A DNA stretch of 64,000 bases from Trema orientale (GCA_002914845.1 JXTC01000012.1:471641-535640), one strand, 5' to 3'. Counted from the stretch's first letter, positions 1 to 13,517 are shown. Made by a program: numbers and translations. Notes: generated from the letters alone by a model not told the origin.

Positions 1-452
1 AACTACTCAGGATTAAGATTGTTCTACATATGATCATCTAATGATATTATTTGAACTCTCAACTGTTAACGGAATTTATGTGAGATTCAAATCATATCTG
101 GTCCAGTCCTATATAATCGAATTATATAAAGTACCTCCATTGTGATGTCAACATATCAATAGTCCGGATAAGACTATTGCATTCTCAATGTTAATGGACC
201 GTACTAGTAATATTTAATTAAAGATCTTAAACTTTAATTAATTATTACGGACTATATTTAGTTTATTATCCATAAATTTAATCCTCATGTATATAACACT
301 TATATACTAAATTTTTGATCACATAAATAAATTAGGAATTTTCTGATATTTAAAGACATACCAATTATGTACAAATTCAAATAGAAAAATGTCATTTTAT
401 TAATTCAGCAAATATTCAAAATATGCATACTTTTAGCGTATAAACTCTAACA
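1..452 (-). mobile_element. Partial LTR (minus orientation), window cut
   Basis: AT-rich sequence ending in CTCTAACA at 452, which reads TGTTAGAG on the minus strand, the usual start of an LTR. Its body (a GGATTAAGA motif near the left edge, the final ...GCGTATAAACTCTAACA) resembles the two LTR insertions at 12.4 and 15.2 kb, so it is probably the same family. No polypurine tract follows 452, so this is a 5-prime LTR or a solo LTR; the rest lies left of the window. Superfamily not certain, probably copia. Confidence 0.5.
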
Positions 453-1338
453 TTAATAAGGTAGACCATATTTTAGCTTCGAAATCTTTTTGTCAATCGG
501 TGTCATGTACTGGACTGATGTTATTCCTCGTTTTCTTTCGTCCTCAGTTTTGGACGATTTGTTGTTTTGAATTCCGAGTGTTTATTTAAAAAAAATAAAA
601 AATGTCGTATGGTTCTCAATAGCATTCACTTCGGTTTAATATATATTTTTTTCGGCCGAAACATTTTCCTGAATTCATGTAATTTGACGTCTATTCACTA
701 TGGACAGATTAAGATAGGAACATCCCACAACAGTGGTAAGACACAAGTTTTAAATTTCGGTTCATTACACGTGGCAGAGAACCGAGTGTAAAAGTGAAAC
801 GAGACAAACTCATTTTGTGAGAGAAATTTTATTTAAAAAAAATGCTCCATCGATGGCTTTTCACACAGCATAATGTGAAGTATGGTCATCCTGAAAGTTG
901 TGGAGGTGGGGCCAATCGAGTGGGAAAACAATCAAGTGAATCTTACTTTAATTTGGGGCCTGTCCTCTTTTTCAATATCCTTATCTTTTGCAAAGTAACC
1001 CATATAATTTTGTCCCCGTCGTACACAATATGGACGAATTAAGTCCAAGGGACCATATATACAAATAATATCTGGTCCATTAATCTCTTATGTGTTCATA
1101 TCCATCCCCATGCTTTCACAATAAGCATTAGGGATACTTGCAATAATATACCAAGTCCAAAAGGTACGTACTACTACTTTAGATCGGATTTAATTTCTTT
1201 TTTTTTTTCCTTTTCAGCCCAAAAATATGCCCACTATTAGTTGAACCAATTGATGAGTTTAATATTGACGTAATGTATTACTTGGTCTCAATGTAAGAAA
1301 GGGATAGTGATACAAGCAACTGCATATACAATATTCGG
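453..1338. other. Unannotated intergenic stretch
   Basis: No gene recognised. Short open frames at 567-791 and 842-1042 have no family resemblance and lie in AT-rich sequence without splice or promoter support. Confidence 0.5.
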
Positions 1339-1794
1339 CTCGTTTGGATTTCACTAGATTGGACTATTAAATAAGATTGGATTTGATTGGATTGAATAGT
1401 ACTATACTATTTTTGGTGTAACGCAGGACTAAAATAAAATAAATATAACAACTTTTCTTAATATGGATCTAATTATGTTTTATTTATAAGTAAATAAATA
1501 TTTCCAAAAAATAGAAATGACAAATTTAAATGATGATTATATAAAATAATATGATTTTTATTTATTTATGTAAAATAGGTATATAAAAATAAAACATATA
1601 TTTTTAGTTAAAAAAATAAAAATTGGAATTCAATTAATGTTTATTTACATTTATATTAATTAAAAAAATTATAAAAAAAAAAGAAAGAAAGAAAAAAGAA
1701 AAACAAAAAGTGCTGGGCTTGGGACTAAATTAACCTAACTTCTAGTTGGGATAATTTAGTCCCATTGGAAGTAGACTAAAAAAGGGATCCAAGC

Positions 1795-3285
1795 TGAGAA
1801 ATTAAGATTTTAATCTTACTCACTCTTATTTTGAAGTTAACAAATATTTGATTTAGTACTAATGATTTAACTTGAGTGCGTAGTGAAATAGCTTTAAAAG
1901 TTCTAACTCAAGTTAATTAAGGAATCAAGCTTGAAGATGGATACATATTGGACTTATCATAATCAAGCTTAAAGATGGATGGAAAAGATCTTGAAGACAA
2001 AGATCAAGAATTAGACTAGTAAAGGTTATACACTTAGTTCTTGTATTTGAATATTTGTCTACACATTGCATGATCTTAATGGCTCAAATTTTTCATAAAA
2101 TGGAATTTTTCAACGCTAAACTGTCAAATATGTTTTTTCCAAATTAAAATATGAAATTATTTTTACACAAGCTTTTAAATTGATTTATGAATTTCTATAG
2201 TTCCTATATTACATATTAAATCAATTTATAAAGTCACATTTTGAAAATAATTGAAAAAGCCTTGAAATAAAATAGAAAATTGCTCTCGGACAGAATCGGT
2301 CGACCAATTTCTCTGTTTTTTTTAACTGTTTTTTAAATTCGACCGTTACAACTATACTTCCAATGGCTAGTATTTTCGGTCAACCGAAAGTAGATTTTCG
2401 GTCTGCCAAAAATGACAGAATGTCTGTCAAACAGTTATAAACGGCTAGTTTTCTTTCAAGTCTATATATAGAAGCTTTTCTAATATTTGAAACAATCTTT
2501 GAACATTTTTACATTGCTTATATCATACTTTTAAAGTGTTCAAATCAATTTTTGTGATTCAAACTTTTAAATCTACTTTTTCACAAAAATCACTTGAGCC
2601 AAACTAGATCATATCTTGTGTTTACATCTATTCTCTCTAAACTTACCTTGTATCAAATACTTTCATTAGAGAGAGATTCTAGTTGAGAGATTTAACAAAA
2701 ACTAAAATTATAATTGTGAGGTGAGGTTGCCACCGGAGTCAAAATAATCCGATTAAGGTGAGGTTGTCACCAGGGTCTAAACAATCCGAGTATAAGTGAG
2801 GTTGTCACCGGAGTCTAAACAACTCGTGAGTTGGTGAGATTGGCACTATTGTCTAAAAAATCCGTGTAGGTGAGGATTGGCACCGGAGTCAAAATAATCC
2901 AAAGTTAGGCGTGATATGGCCAGAGTCAAGACTATTGTAAAGGCACGAGTGTGCCTAAGGAGAAATCACTCGTTATGTACAAGGGTCAGTTAAGCCCACA
3001 ATCTTCATCCGAATAGTGGAAGCTCAAAGCAAGTTGCCGAGGGCTGGGAAGGTAGGCAAACCATCGTGTTTGTCGAACCTTGTAAAAACTGAGTTTGCAC
3101 TTTCTCTATCCTTATCCTTTTAATTTATTTATCTTGAACTTGTGCATATAATTTAGCTATTTTTACTTGTTATTGTTTTTACTTGTTAAATTTATTTGTT
3201 TGTTAATAAAAGTTTATAAAAATTTTTAAAACCAAATTCACCCCCTTCTTTGGTTATCAATCTTGGCTAACAATAGCTAACAACT
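1795..3285 (+). mobile_element. Solo-LTR-like insertion (copia-type)
   Basis: The segment separates the two halves of the MITE-like element. Its last 100 bases carry CCAAATTCACCCCCTTCTT and end in GGCTAACA, the typical 3-prime end of plant copia LTRs. It contains an array of about 40 bp repeats at 2715-2930. No internal coding region follows, so it is most likely a solo LTR, probably a recombination product. Boundaries are uncertain by some tens of bases. Confidence 0.45.
2715..2930 (+). repeat. Tandem repeat of ~40 bp inside the LTR
   Basis: Five to six imperfect units of about 40 bp, each with the core GGTGAGGTTGTCACCGG followed by AGTC(A/T)AAA and AATCCG. Each unit contains a small imperfect palindrome (GGTGA...TCACC). 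Confidence 0.75.
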
Positions 3286-3380
3286 CGAACTCCTTTGTGC
3301 AATCCCTCCTTAGGCTCAAATATGAGACTGGACAAAGGAATCCAATCCCAACCTTTAATCCGAGCCACCAAACAGGGTTA

Positions 3381-4540
3381 ACATATATTGTACATACCGA
3401 CCATTTTGGTGGCGCACTCACTGTGGCAGTTTTTTTGAGAATTTGAGCATCCGAAATTCACCATTTCTAGGATCCACTTTGAAATAAAAAATAAATAACA
3501 TCAACAAATAAAATTAATTATTACAGAGATGGAGCCAGAACTAAAATCTAGTAGGTACTTAATTAAGAACAAAAAAATTATGAAACAAAATAATAGCATC
3601 AAAATATATAAAATATTATAATTTATTCTACTATATTACAATTATTCTTAATAGATTTTTGTACTTTGAAAACGTTGCATGACGACCTCATTATCAATAG
3701 TAAATACATATTTCTTTATATATTCAATTAAATTGTCATTCATCCATTGATCTCTAATTTGATTGTGCAATCAAATAATATAATCTATTTAGATACAATT
3801 TATGGAAATTAAAAAAAAATAAATATAAACCAAGTGATATAATCTATTATCTTATGCAAAAAAATAAAGCCTTTTAAAAAAAAAACAATTTACGTATCTA
3901 ATAATTTACAAAAAGTTATAAATAGGATTTTATTTTTATTTTTCAAATTTCAAGTCAATTGATTTTGAATACCTAGTTTTATAATCATATTTTCAGCTTA
4001 CCCTAATAAAAAAAATTCCAATTCTATCTAATAAGAAAAGAAATAAAGGAACAAAATTGTATTACCTAAATCCTAATGGTTTGTGGTCTCTCATAATCAG
4101 GTGCTTCTTTTATTTTTCTTCATTATCGAATCTATTCTCCTAATATCTTTCTTCTTATCTTTTGTTTTGGGAGCCTTTTTTTTTTTAAACTATATGTGAA
4201 AGAAATAGATTTTGACCTAACATTAGGGCCTTAGAGTAATAGGTTTTGGGATGAGAAGTCTTCAGACCAACCTAATACAAAATTTGATCCATTATATATA
4301 TATTAACTTACAAAATTCAATTATATATATAATATATATATATATACATAAAAAAATTTACAAAAATCCAGTAGGGGCGATTGTCCCCAGTCGCCCCTAT
4401 TGAGCTTCTTCCCTGAACTACTATAATACAAGAATTTAAGTAAAAAACTCTGAAAATATAAAAAAAAAAACATTAAAATCAGTGTTCATTTGAAAATTAC
4501 TACAATCACATAGCATTTGCTCACAAATACAATCTCACTT
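3381..4540. other. Unannotated AT-rich stretch
   Basis: No gene recognised. A small perfect inverted repeat (AGGGGCGA ... TCGCCCCT) lies at about 4372-4400. The phrase TCTAGTAGG near 3550 resembles one near 21760, which suggests a shared decayed repeat. Confidence 0.4.
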
Positions 4541-5886
4541 TGCTACAAGAAAATGGATCTATTATCGTCGCTATAAACCAGATTTTCATAGCTATAAACC
4601 TATAGTGATGACAAAGTTGTCACAATTTAGTCGTTGCTATAGGTTAGTCGGTATATACCCTTTATAACGATGACATAATTTGTCGCCGCTACAAATGATG
4701 CCATAGACACATTTGTTTTTAAAAATATATATATAAGTTAATACCTACAGCCATGACAAATGTTGTTGCTAAAGAGGTTACAGCTTTTTAAAAAAAATTG
4801 TAATTAGTTTAATTAATCTAAAGTAATTTTTAAATAATTACTTAAAAAAGGAATAAAGTTATACCCACAAGTATTAAAATCAAACTCCCAAGCCTAAATC
4901 ATTCCAAAATCAATCTAAAAAACAAACTATCAAATAAAAATTAAACCTCCAAAATCAAAATCAAAATTAAAACTAACACTCTTAAATAAATATATTTCAT
5001 ACTCTAAAACATACTATTAACAAATTTCATAAATTCAAACACATATTTCACAAAAAGTATATTCAACCTCAAATCAAAAAGTACTACACAAAATTATAAC
5101 ACAAAATCTACATACTCATATAAATACCCAAAATATTTAATCCTCATATTTAAAAAATCTATGAAACTAAATTATAATTTAGGAAAACTTATCTCTCTAA
5201 TGAAGAAAAAAACTTGAAATCAACAATAATACAAACCTAAATAAATAATTAATCAAAGAAACAAAAAATTTACAAAAATACATAATAGAAAAAAAATAGA
5301 TATGCATATATAAATATATATTATTTTGGAAAGAGGGAGTAAGAGAAAAGAGGGAGTGAGAGAAAGGTGCGAATCGAAGAGAATGAGTGAGAGGGAGTGG
5401 GATTTGGAGAGAGTGAGTGGATAAATGAGGGAATAGAAAAAAGAAGAAAAATATTTGAGTTTTTATTATGCAGCATCTATAGCGACGATATATGTCGTCG
5501 CTATAAATAGGAAAAGTCATCGCTATAACCCAAATGACATCGTTGCATTTAGATTTCGAAATTGAGGGAGGTAAACAATATTATCGCTCAAAATCTTGTC
5601 ATCGTTATAGGTTAAATATATTAAATATATTTTTATTTTTTAATTTTTTTATTTAAAAATATTAAAATTTATTAAATAAACTCTAAAACGACGACGTTTT
5701 GACTAATATCGTCGCTATAAGTTAAATATATTAATTAAAATTAAACTTTATTAAATAAATCCTATAGCAACGACATTTAGAGTATATAATGTAATATTTG
5801 ACGTGAGATATGGTGCCATTTTTCTCCACGAAAATTATAACGATGACATTTTAGTGTCCTCATTATAGGTATGTTTTCTTATAGTG
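4541..5886. mobile_element. Non-autonomous CACTA-like element
   Basis: The left end reads TGCTACAAGAAAATGG and the right end reads, inverted, CACTATAAGAAAACATACC, close to the CACTACAAGAAAA ends of plant CACTA elements. Both subterminal regions carry many copies of CGTCGCTATA in either orientation, as in CACTA subterminal repeats. Nothing inside codes for a recognisable transposase; the open frame on the minus strand at 5197-5520 is low-complexity. The 3-bp target duplication is not recognisable. Confidence 0.6.
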
Positions 5887-7242
5887 CTAACATATTTTTC
5901 CCTACTCTTTGAAACAAACAAGACGCCTCTTATTACACAAAGAAACAAAGGTGATGAATTTAATCAAATAAAAAGAAAAAAAAATACTTGAAGTGCAATC
6001 TCATTAGAGTTATTAGTAACCAGAGAAGTTAAATAGCCTCTTTATATAAGTGTCAAGTCTTCCTTCGCTTTCGTCTTCCGACGATTTATGACTAAGCACT
6101 TTTCATATTTACGTATAATTTAGCCAAATTTCCAACAATCTCTACCTTTTCTGCTATAGTCACTGTCTTCACTAATAATTATACTCTACTATGCCATAAA
6201 ACTACATACTTAGAATTGACGAATTCTAAGAATTTTACTTTAGCTAGCTTATATTAAAAAAAACGAATTGTTGAATATTAAATTTTAATAACTTCCACAT
6301 TTGGCTTTCCTAGAAGTGTCCATCAAACCATCAACATCATGCATCATTTACTTGCATCAACGCCAATCTAAAGTTCATGCTCAAACTTTTGGACCCTAAA
6401 GCTGCTAATAATAGTAATTAAGATTTCATATTTCACTGCACCTTTATAGACAAGTGGCATATCATAAGGATGTGCATATCCAAGGATGACATCATTGTCT
6501 ATCTCATAGGAGAAAAAATAGTAACATTATTAAACTTGGAGCTTCTAGACGAAATTATTCCACATGTTCGATAATTTCTTTTAAGGTGCTTTGATTGTCC
6601 TTCTTTAAGGTGCCTTCATTGTCCATACACCTAGCATATTATATTATTTTTCCTAGAAGTTTTCTTCCAATTGTCGATTGCTAGTGTTGAAGATTCAAAA
6701 TGAAACATTACTTCTACTAGTGCTCACTTTTTTCTTCGGAAAAAAAGTTTACTTGTGACTTCTAATAAATCCAGTCATCTTACCATATAGCAGAACAAGT
6801 ATCATGTGCTAAAACGAGAAGGGAGAGACTAGCTAGATGAATCACAATGCCTTTTCTTTATTATCAATCTTAATTCTAATAACTTCCAATTCATTAACGA
6901 TATCATTTAAGACATTTAGATGACTTCATTCACATGCAATATATGAAACTTCTCCTTCAAGTATACTAGATCTGAGACATTATTCGATTGATATAACTCT
7001 CAATTCTCCTGATACAACATTGGTTATAGTTATTCCAATCATATTTGCTAGTACATTTTTGGCCAATTATATATATATTAGACTTGCAGTTCTCGCATCT
7101 AAATCTTCCCAGACATCTTGCTCCACGTATGAATTGAAATAACATATACCTTCACGAAGTGCATACATCATTTGACAAAAGCATATGATCGAGTCATTTT
7201 TAAATGTCATCCAATTAATTATTTGATGCTCCTTTTTCAATG
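5887..7242. other. Unclear stretch, possibly a decayed LTR element
   Basis: No gene recognised. TTTCCAACA followed by ATCTCTACC at about 6130-6147 looks like an LTR end plus an inverted polypurine tract, which would suit an old minus-oriented LTR element. The rest of the stretch does not show recognisable proteins, so this is only a possibility. Confidence 0.3.
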
Positions 7243-7576
7243 CACTACAAGAAAAATATAGATTTGTGACATTTCATTTAGTGACATTTCATTTAGTGAT
7301 ATCTGCACAAAAATGACACGATAACAATATTTTAGTATCATTAATTTAAAATGTCACTAAAATTTATATTTAGTGGCATTTTTCAAATATCATTAATATT
7401 TTAATTCAGTGACATTTAATCAAATGCTACTAAATTTTATCTTTAGTGGCAGTTTTAAAATGTCAATAATATTTTAATTTAGTTACATTTTAAAAATGAC
7501 AGTAAATTTAGATTTAGCAGTATTTTAGAAAATGCCACTACATTTTAGATCTAGTAATATTTTAAAATGTCACTTA
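7243..7576 (+). mobile_element. CACTA-like terminal fragment
   Basis: Begins with CACTACAAGAAAAATAT, a canonical CACTA-type end, followed by repeated motifs of the form AGTGACATTT and AATGTCACTAAA in both orientations. A matching right end was not found, so it is probably a truncated non-autonomous copy. Confidence 0.5.
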
Positions 7577-9239
7577 CTCATTTTAAAAGTATTGATTAAT
7601 TTAAGAATTAGAGTAAAATGAAATCTATAATTTGTATTCTTTAATAAGACTAACAAAATTGGGAAAAAAATATGAGTTTTACATTTCTCTCTTTTATTTT
7701 TTTTATTATAATAATATTCAGTCATTTTAATTCTTCCGTATTATACGATGTACATAATTATCGTGTCATCTTGATGGCATTAATCTTGCATTAAATAGAA
7801 AATATATGGCAATATATTTTGGATTTTACCAGAACTATCTGTAATAGATATGTTAACAAGGTAGTGTCGTGCCGACCCAGGCACATTCAGCGGCAGCACA
7901 TTCGTGCCTCGTGTCGTGCCAGCTTGAACATGATTAGTAATCATGTTGTGTTGGTTCGGACACAATTAGTTATCGTGCCATACCGTGTCTGATCCATTAT
8001 ATGACTGAGCCCGTGTTATGCTTGATTTTGTGCCGTTAATATGCTTATCAATTTTTGTGCATAATGGTTTCTGTTTCGACTTTATTCTATTATCGTGCTT
8101 AATCGTGTTCGTTCTGGTATTGTGCTATTTTTCGTACCTAATTGTGTCCGTTTCCGATATTATGCTATTTTCGTACTAATTGTACCCATTTTAGATGTTA
8201 TGTTATTTCCATGCCGAATGTGCTTGTTTTTCATTATGCTATTTTTGTATCTAACCTTGTCCATTTTTTATATCATATATGATTTCAAGCCTAATTATTT
8301 CTATTTCAAGCCTAATTATTTCTTTTTCAAACTCTTATTGTTATTGTTCCACAATCGTACTCATTACTGATTTTTTTATTCAAATTTAGTTATTTTAATA
8401 ATATTAGACATATTTTCTTTTAAGTTATTGTGAATATGAATTGTTAATTATTATATAATAGAAACAAATTATTTGAAAATTGAGATACTTTTTATATAAA
8501 AATAAGTCTAAATTGAAATACTAGATTATTGTAAGTGAGAAATGATAATTAATTTAAATTTCTATAATTAAAATGTATTCCAACTAAATTTAGCACCCAC
8601 TCAAATATATCAAAATATATAACTCAAAACTTATGACTAGTGCCTACCTAAACTGTACTTTTCTTTCTTAACCTTTTAAAGATTTTTTATTGGACGTGAG
8701 TTTTATCTTAGATTCTTAATATCTTAAACTCTTTGATCCAAACTTATTAGTTTTGAAACTTTTTATTTAAAAAAAAGTTAGAAATTGGAGTATACTTATA
8801 ATATATATTATTTTTATCTAGAAAATATTTTAATTTTTAATTTTTCTAGTTTTTTTCTATAAATTTTATTGTATTAAAATCATGCCAAAAAAATTAAAAA
8901 TAAATTTAATATGAGTATACTTTTTGCGAACGAATTATTTTTTTTAATCGTGCATATTCTTGTCATGTGTCGTGCTTATGGTTGTACCTGTGCCGTACCA
9001 GTCAGGACACATTTGCTTATCATACCGTGCCTGTCAGCTCGGACACGATTATTAATCATCTTATGCTACCTTATAATCGTGTTAGACTCGTACTGGCCCA
9101 TTAGTGCTAGTCTGTTTGGACACCACTAATCTATAATCAAGTAATAACAGAGGCAGAACAATATTATAATGTGTCTAGAACAATAGTATATATAGTGGGA
9201 TTGATGGTGGGTGTCATTATAGGGCCTACCATAACAAAC
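7577..9239. repeat. Repeat region with CGTGCC/CGTGTC-rich ends
   Basis: Two segments rich in CGTGTCGTGCC-like words (7861-8250 and 8950-9130) flank an AT-rich centre (8380-8910). The segments face each other in a loosely inverted manner, as in a decayed DNA transposon or MITE. Open frames at 7780-7965, 8095-8370 and 8911-9129 are by-products of the repeat. 9195-9240 contains a short motif also found at 24105-24145. Family not recognised. Confidence 0.4.
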
Positions 9240-10440
9240 GGTGGAGTCTTATATATTTAAGGGTTTTGGACACTTACCTACTTTTCAAAAAATATTACCA
9301 AATTTACGACCTTTCAAAAATAATAAAAATCCGTACGACCCTTTTATGGTATTTTTCTAAATACTTTGGAATCTAGAAAAACGCGATGGTATTTTAATAA
9401 ATAAGTCATCCTTTTTTTTTTTACAGGAAACTACAAAGGTTTCTTGGAAACCAATTTGGTTTAATTTGGTTTCCTATTAGCAGCATATTCTGTAAGTAAG
9501 TAAATCACAGGAAATCATTGTGATTTCCTGAAAAGTTTGGTTTCCTTTAGCCGAAATTCCTGTACGTAAGTAAATCATATAAAAAGACAAAGGTTTCTTA
9601 GAAACCAGTTTGGTTTCCTTTAGCCGAATGTCCTGTACGTAAGTAAATCACATGAAACCACGAATATTTTTGGGAAACCATTGTAGTTTCTTTCTTGCAG
9701 AATTTCATGTAAATAAATAAATCACAGGAAACCACAAAGGTTTCCTAGAAATCATCATGGTTTCCTTTTAGTAGAATGCCCTGTAGCTAAGTAAATCACA
9801 GGAAACCACGAAAGTTTCGTAGAAACTATTGTGGTTTCTTTTTCAAATCATAGGAAATAATGAAAGTTTCCTGAAAGCTATTGTGATTTCCCTTTTGTAG
9901 AATGCCTTGTAGTAAAAATTGGGTGAGATATTGAACAAGGACGTTGAAGAATATGATCAAGTTCTCAAATTGAGTAATCATATTTTTGAAGTAAAAGCAA
10001 CAGAAATATATATTGGTTTTTGGATTCTGGTAACTGGTTTCCAATAACCAAATTAGTTTCTAGTAATCAATAATTGAATTAACCAAATAGTTCTACTGTT
10101 TATGATAGAAACTAATTTGGTTTTTCAGTTTTCATTAACTAAATAGTTATAATATTTAATGTAGAAACCAATATGGTTGTTGATTTTTAGTAACCAATTT
10201 AGTTTCTAGTTTCCAAAAATCAACTAGTTTATGATTTCTAATAATAAATTGGTAATTAGTTTTAAGAGTGATCAGTTACAAGTAAACTAGTGGCAAAAAG
10301 AAACAAGAAAAAATAGAAATTCTAAGACGTTATTTGGTCTTTCTTAGTAAGAATTTGTTATTTTTCTAAAAAAAAGTAGTATAAAAATAAGTAATTTTTG
10401 GTATTATTTATCAAAAGGTAGTACTAGGTGTCTTTTCCCT
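9240..10440. repeat. Palindromic minisatellite and GTTACC-type repeats
   Basis: 9415-9910 holds about six imperfect units of 72-74 bp, each with GTAAGTAAATCACAGG followed by a palindrome of the form GGAAACC-ACAAA-GGTTTCC. 10020-10260 continues with dense AACCAAATTGGTT-like words. The flanks (ACCTACTTTTCAAAA..., TTTTTCTAAAAAAAAGTAG) are typical of a repeat element rather than a gene. A related array lies at 55960-57780. Confidence 0.7.
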
Positions 10441-11064
10441 ATATTTAAAGGATAGAAGTTTTACAGGATAATACTAAGTATTTGACTATATATTTCACAT
10501 TTTTAATACAATTAGTGAATATCATCCAACTATTCATTTTTAGTTTCAATTTAATAATTGAACAGTAACAAGTTAACCAACACATCAAATGGTATTGAAA
10601 AAATAGTAAATGAGGTAAGATCTCTACTCAAGTTCTTTTAAATCTTTTATTTTCCCCACAATTTGTTTTTTTATTTTCTCCACTATACTCATATTTTACC
10701 CCACTCAATTTTTTCCCTATACATTTATTAGTTTTCGATTATATCCCTACTTATCATTTACATTTCTTTCTCTATATATCTTTTTGTCCTCTTTAATTCT
10801 TGTCAAAATAATTTTTACTATGTAAGATCTTATCACTTTCTTGTTTCGTATATAAAAATTGTTTACTGTTTTGAATGCTTTGTTATACACTAAGAATCTT
10901 GATTCAGTTTAAGTAAATTTTCTTATATATAGTAATAAATGTCTATACGACCAATGACACTACTTTTGCGCTTCATCTTTCATTTTACAAGTTACTAGAC
11001 ATGAATTTTTCATGATATGCAACAATGATGCTAGTTTTGCGCTTCATCTTTGAAACACTTGTAC
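10441..11064. other. Unannotated stretch next to pseudogene
   Basis: No gene recognised. The phrase CTTTTGCGCTTCATCTTT occurs twice, near 10962 and 11034, a local duplication. The final two exons expected for the adjoining carboxypeptidase pseudogene are not visible here. Confidence 0.45.
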
Positions 11065-11313
11065 CTGTAAACCACATCCCGAATGCCAGATTTAACAAGT
11101 GACCCAACAATACCAATTGTTGGTATTTCTCGATTACGATCATCATATTTCACAATCCTGCCATAGAGAATATTGCAAACATCATTTCACAAAATTCAGA
11201 GGAAAGAAATTATAGAATTACTCGAAAAAAGAAAAAAGAAAAAAGAACCTGAAATTAAAACTATTAAAACAAATGTCCTTTATGTTCATCTTCCATTACT
11301 ATATTTTGATTGG

Positions 11314-11782
11314 TGTTATTTACAGTTTCAATAGCTGCTCAAAGAAAGATACTCAGCTTGTTCAAAGCTGGTTGACTTGAGAAGAAACATCCTTCTCGAT
11401 GGAAGACAAGCTACTCCTTAGCTTGAGAACCAGTAACACGAGCATATCGCTCTCTGATATATTAGCAAATAGTTTCGAGAATTAAGTTTAAATTGAATAT
11501 CGTTATTTTCTTAATTTTGTAGGATAAATATGCTTTAAATATGATTCAAATTTGAATATTTAGCTTCCTTTTTTGTATTGATCCTCTCAGCCTAGAAATT
11601 GTAAGGGACAGTTCAGAATAAGGATCAGACCCACTTGTATTCAAAAGAATTTAAAATTCTAGTAATTATAGGGGAGGTAGGCTCTTGATCAAAAGGTTGA
11701 ACTACTTAAAAAATCTTGTATCGTTTATTATCCTAATTACTATTTTTATTATTCTGTTATTGTACCAAATTTTAGTGTCAAC
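11314..11782 (+). repeat. 5-prime LTR of the Tat-type element
   Basis: About 469 bp, starting TGTTATTTACAG and ending near GTGTCAACA; matches 19263-19728 over its full length. Confidence 0.85.
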
Positions 11783-12414
11783 AACTTGGCACTAGAAAGA
11801 GGCTTCGATAATCTAAATCTAGCAAAACTAATCTATTTCCACTAAGATAGTAACCGCCGATGAAGTTGCCACATTGAGGTCATAGTCGACTAGAACTAGA
11901 GACCTGCCAATTTGATCGCAAGGCGAAGTCACCATTGTAGTTGCTAGAGGCCACCAGGAGTCTAATAGGAACCACAGCACCGAAGGAACTCGGGCAACAG
12001 AGATTAGATGATGCCCTGGAAAGAAGCTAATGGAGAATATTGATCAAGTCGCAGATCTATCTGAGTTATATGCCAGACAATTGCACTCCATCTAAGCCAT
12101 GTTGGAAGGCCCGATGGGATAGCATACCCCTCAAGAGCATCCAACACTGTCTAGGAGAGGAGCAGATTGAGACGACCAGGATTGAGGTCTTGGGAATGCG
12201 AGGAGGCAACAAGCTCTTGAGGAGTCGTGCACATCTAGTTTGGGAGATTGTGAGAGGCTCGTCCCCCTTGCGACTAGCTAAACGACAGTGATGATGAAAA
12301 TGTGAGATCTACCCCTAGACCTCCTCGAAAAGCCAAACATACTAAGCAGCAGGCTAAGATAGGTCGTGTGCAAGCATGGGGAGTGTATTCGATAGTGTTG
12401 GTCACATAGTAGAT

Positions 12415-13517
12415 TGTTGGTTATAATTTACGAAAAATATGATAAAATTAAAGATAAGTGGAAGTATGAAAAACAAATTTTTTTTAGGTATTATAGTTTT
12501 TCATAAAACTTTTTCAGATCTTTGTTATAGTCTAAATAAATATGACAAGATTGTACCTCAACTAGTAAGTCTTCCTTCCTAAGCACTAAACTTGGAACTA
12601 CAGAAGTGTATAGACACATCGATCTTGATCAACTCTAAGTGAGAATTTAAGAACTCCAATAACCTCCAATGATGGCTCTAAGAATTTCTCTCTCTCACTT
12701 TTCTCTCAATTTTCTATGTTAGCCGCCGAAACTAATGTTTTCAGCAAATGAACGTAACACATAGAGAAGGGGAGGAGGAGCATTTTAAATTTGGCTCCTT
12801 CCTAAGGAGCATGATAGTGGTCTCTAAAAGCCCACTGCATTTTCAGCCTATTTTCCTTTTTCCGTAACTATCTAGGAAAACTGTTTGAGCCCAATTTGGC
12901 TAATCTCATGCAGTCTAAGATGTTGGTGTAAGTTGGGGACCAAAGTGAACCTATTTAATTCAAGCTCCAGTAGACAAACGCCCAGTTCTAATTAACTCTT
13001 AATATAAGTAAGCTTGTACTACTAGTTGTGGACTTATTACACTAAAGGTCCAAACCGCACTCCTAAATTAAATAAATATTACAAGATACTTATTATAGGA
13101 CACTTATTATAGGAATATATTATACATGATCCTTATTATAGGAACATATTATAAATGATCCTTATTCAATATTTACACACCAAGACTTTTTCCATATGGT
13201 CATACCAATATAGATTAAGACAGACTATAAATACACAAAGTCTTACAACATGAAATAAGAGAAGTGTCCAGTTTCTCTTATTAGTTGTGAACAATCTTGT
13301 TTGAATTAATTAGAGAAAATATATCTTAACTTTAATAAACAACTTTATTAAAATATTTCCCTAATTAATAAATCATAGAACCTTTTGACATTTACCATTG
13401 TACTAATAATCAAAACATTATCACAAATACTATGCATGAAATATCACTTTAATAAATATTCAAAATATTCAATAAATATCTATAAATCATAAATATTTTT
13501 TGAGTATAATACTAATA
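12415..13517 (-). mobile_element. LTR insertion 1 nested in the Tat element
   Basis: Starts TGTTGGTTATAA and ends near AGTATAATACTAATA. It shares long stretches with insertion 2: the region around CTAAGAATTTCTCTCTC, the AATTAACTCTTAATA... segment, and the last 350 bases ending in a CATAATCCTAACA-like terminus. In the minus direction it starts TGTTAG-like. It has no coding region, so it is best read as a solo LTR of the family also seen at the left edge of the window. The left boundary is approximate. Confidence 0.6.

Larger units (their letters stand above)
1339..3376. mobile_element. MITE-like inverted-repeat element, interrupted by an LTR
   Basis: The left edge reads GCTCGTTTGGATTT and the right edge reads, on the opposite strand, CTGTTTGGTGGCTCGGATT; both continue into GATTGGATT motifs. 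GGGACTAAATT near 1710 recurs inverted as AATTTAGTCCC near 1752. This is the look of a DNA-transposon-derived MITE of the GGCTCGTTTGG type. About 1.5 kb in its middle is an LTR-like insertion. Ends are approximate and I found no clear target-site duplication. Confidence 0.4.

Noticed and set aside
5197-5520. Minus-strand open frame of 107 codons
   Set aside because: Low-complexity translation of A/G-rich sequence inside the CACTA-like element; no domain.
9415-9910. CRISPR-like array
   Set aside because: Units are contiguous degenerate tandem copies without unique spacers, in a plant genome; a minisatellite.
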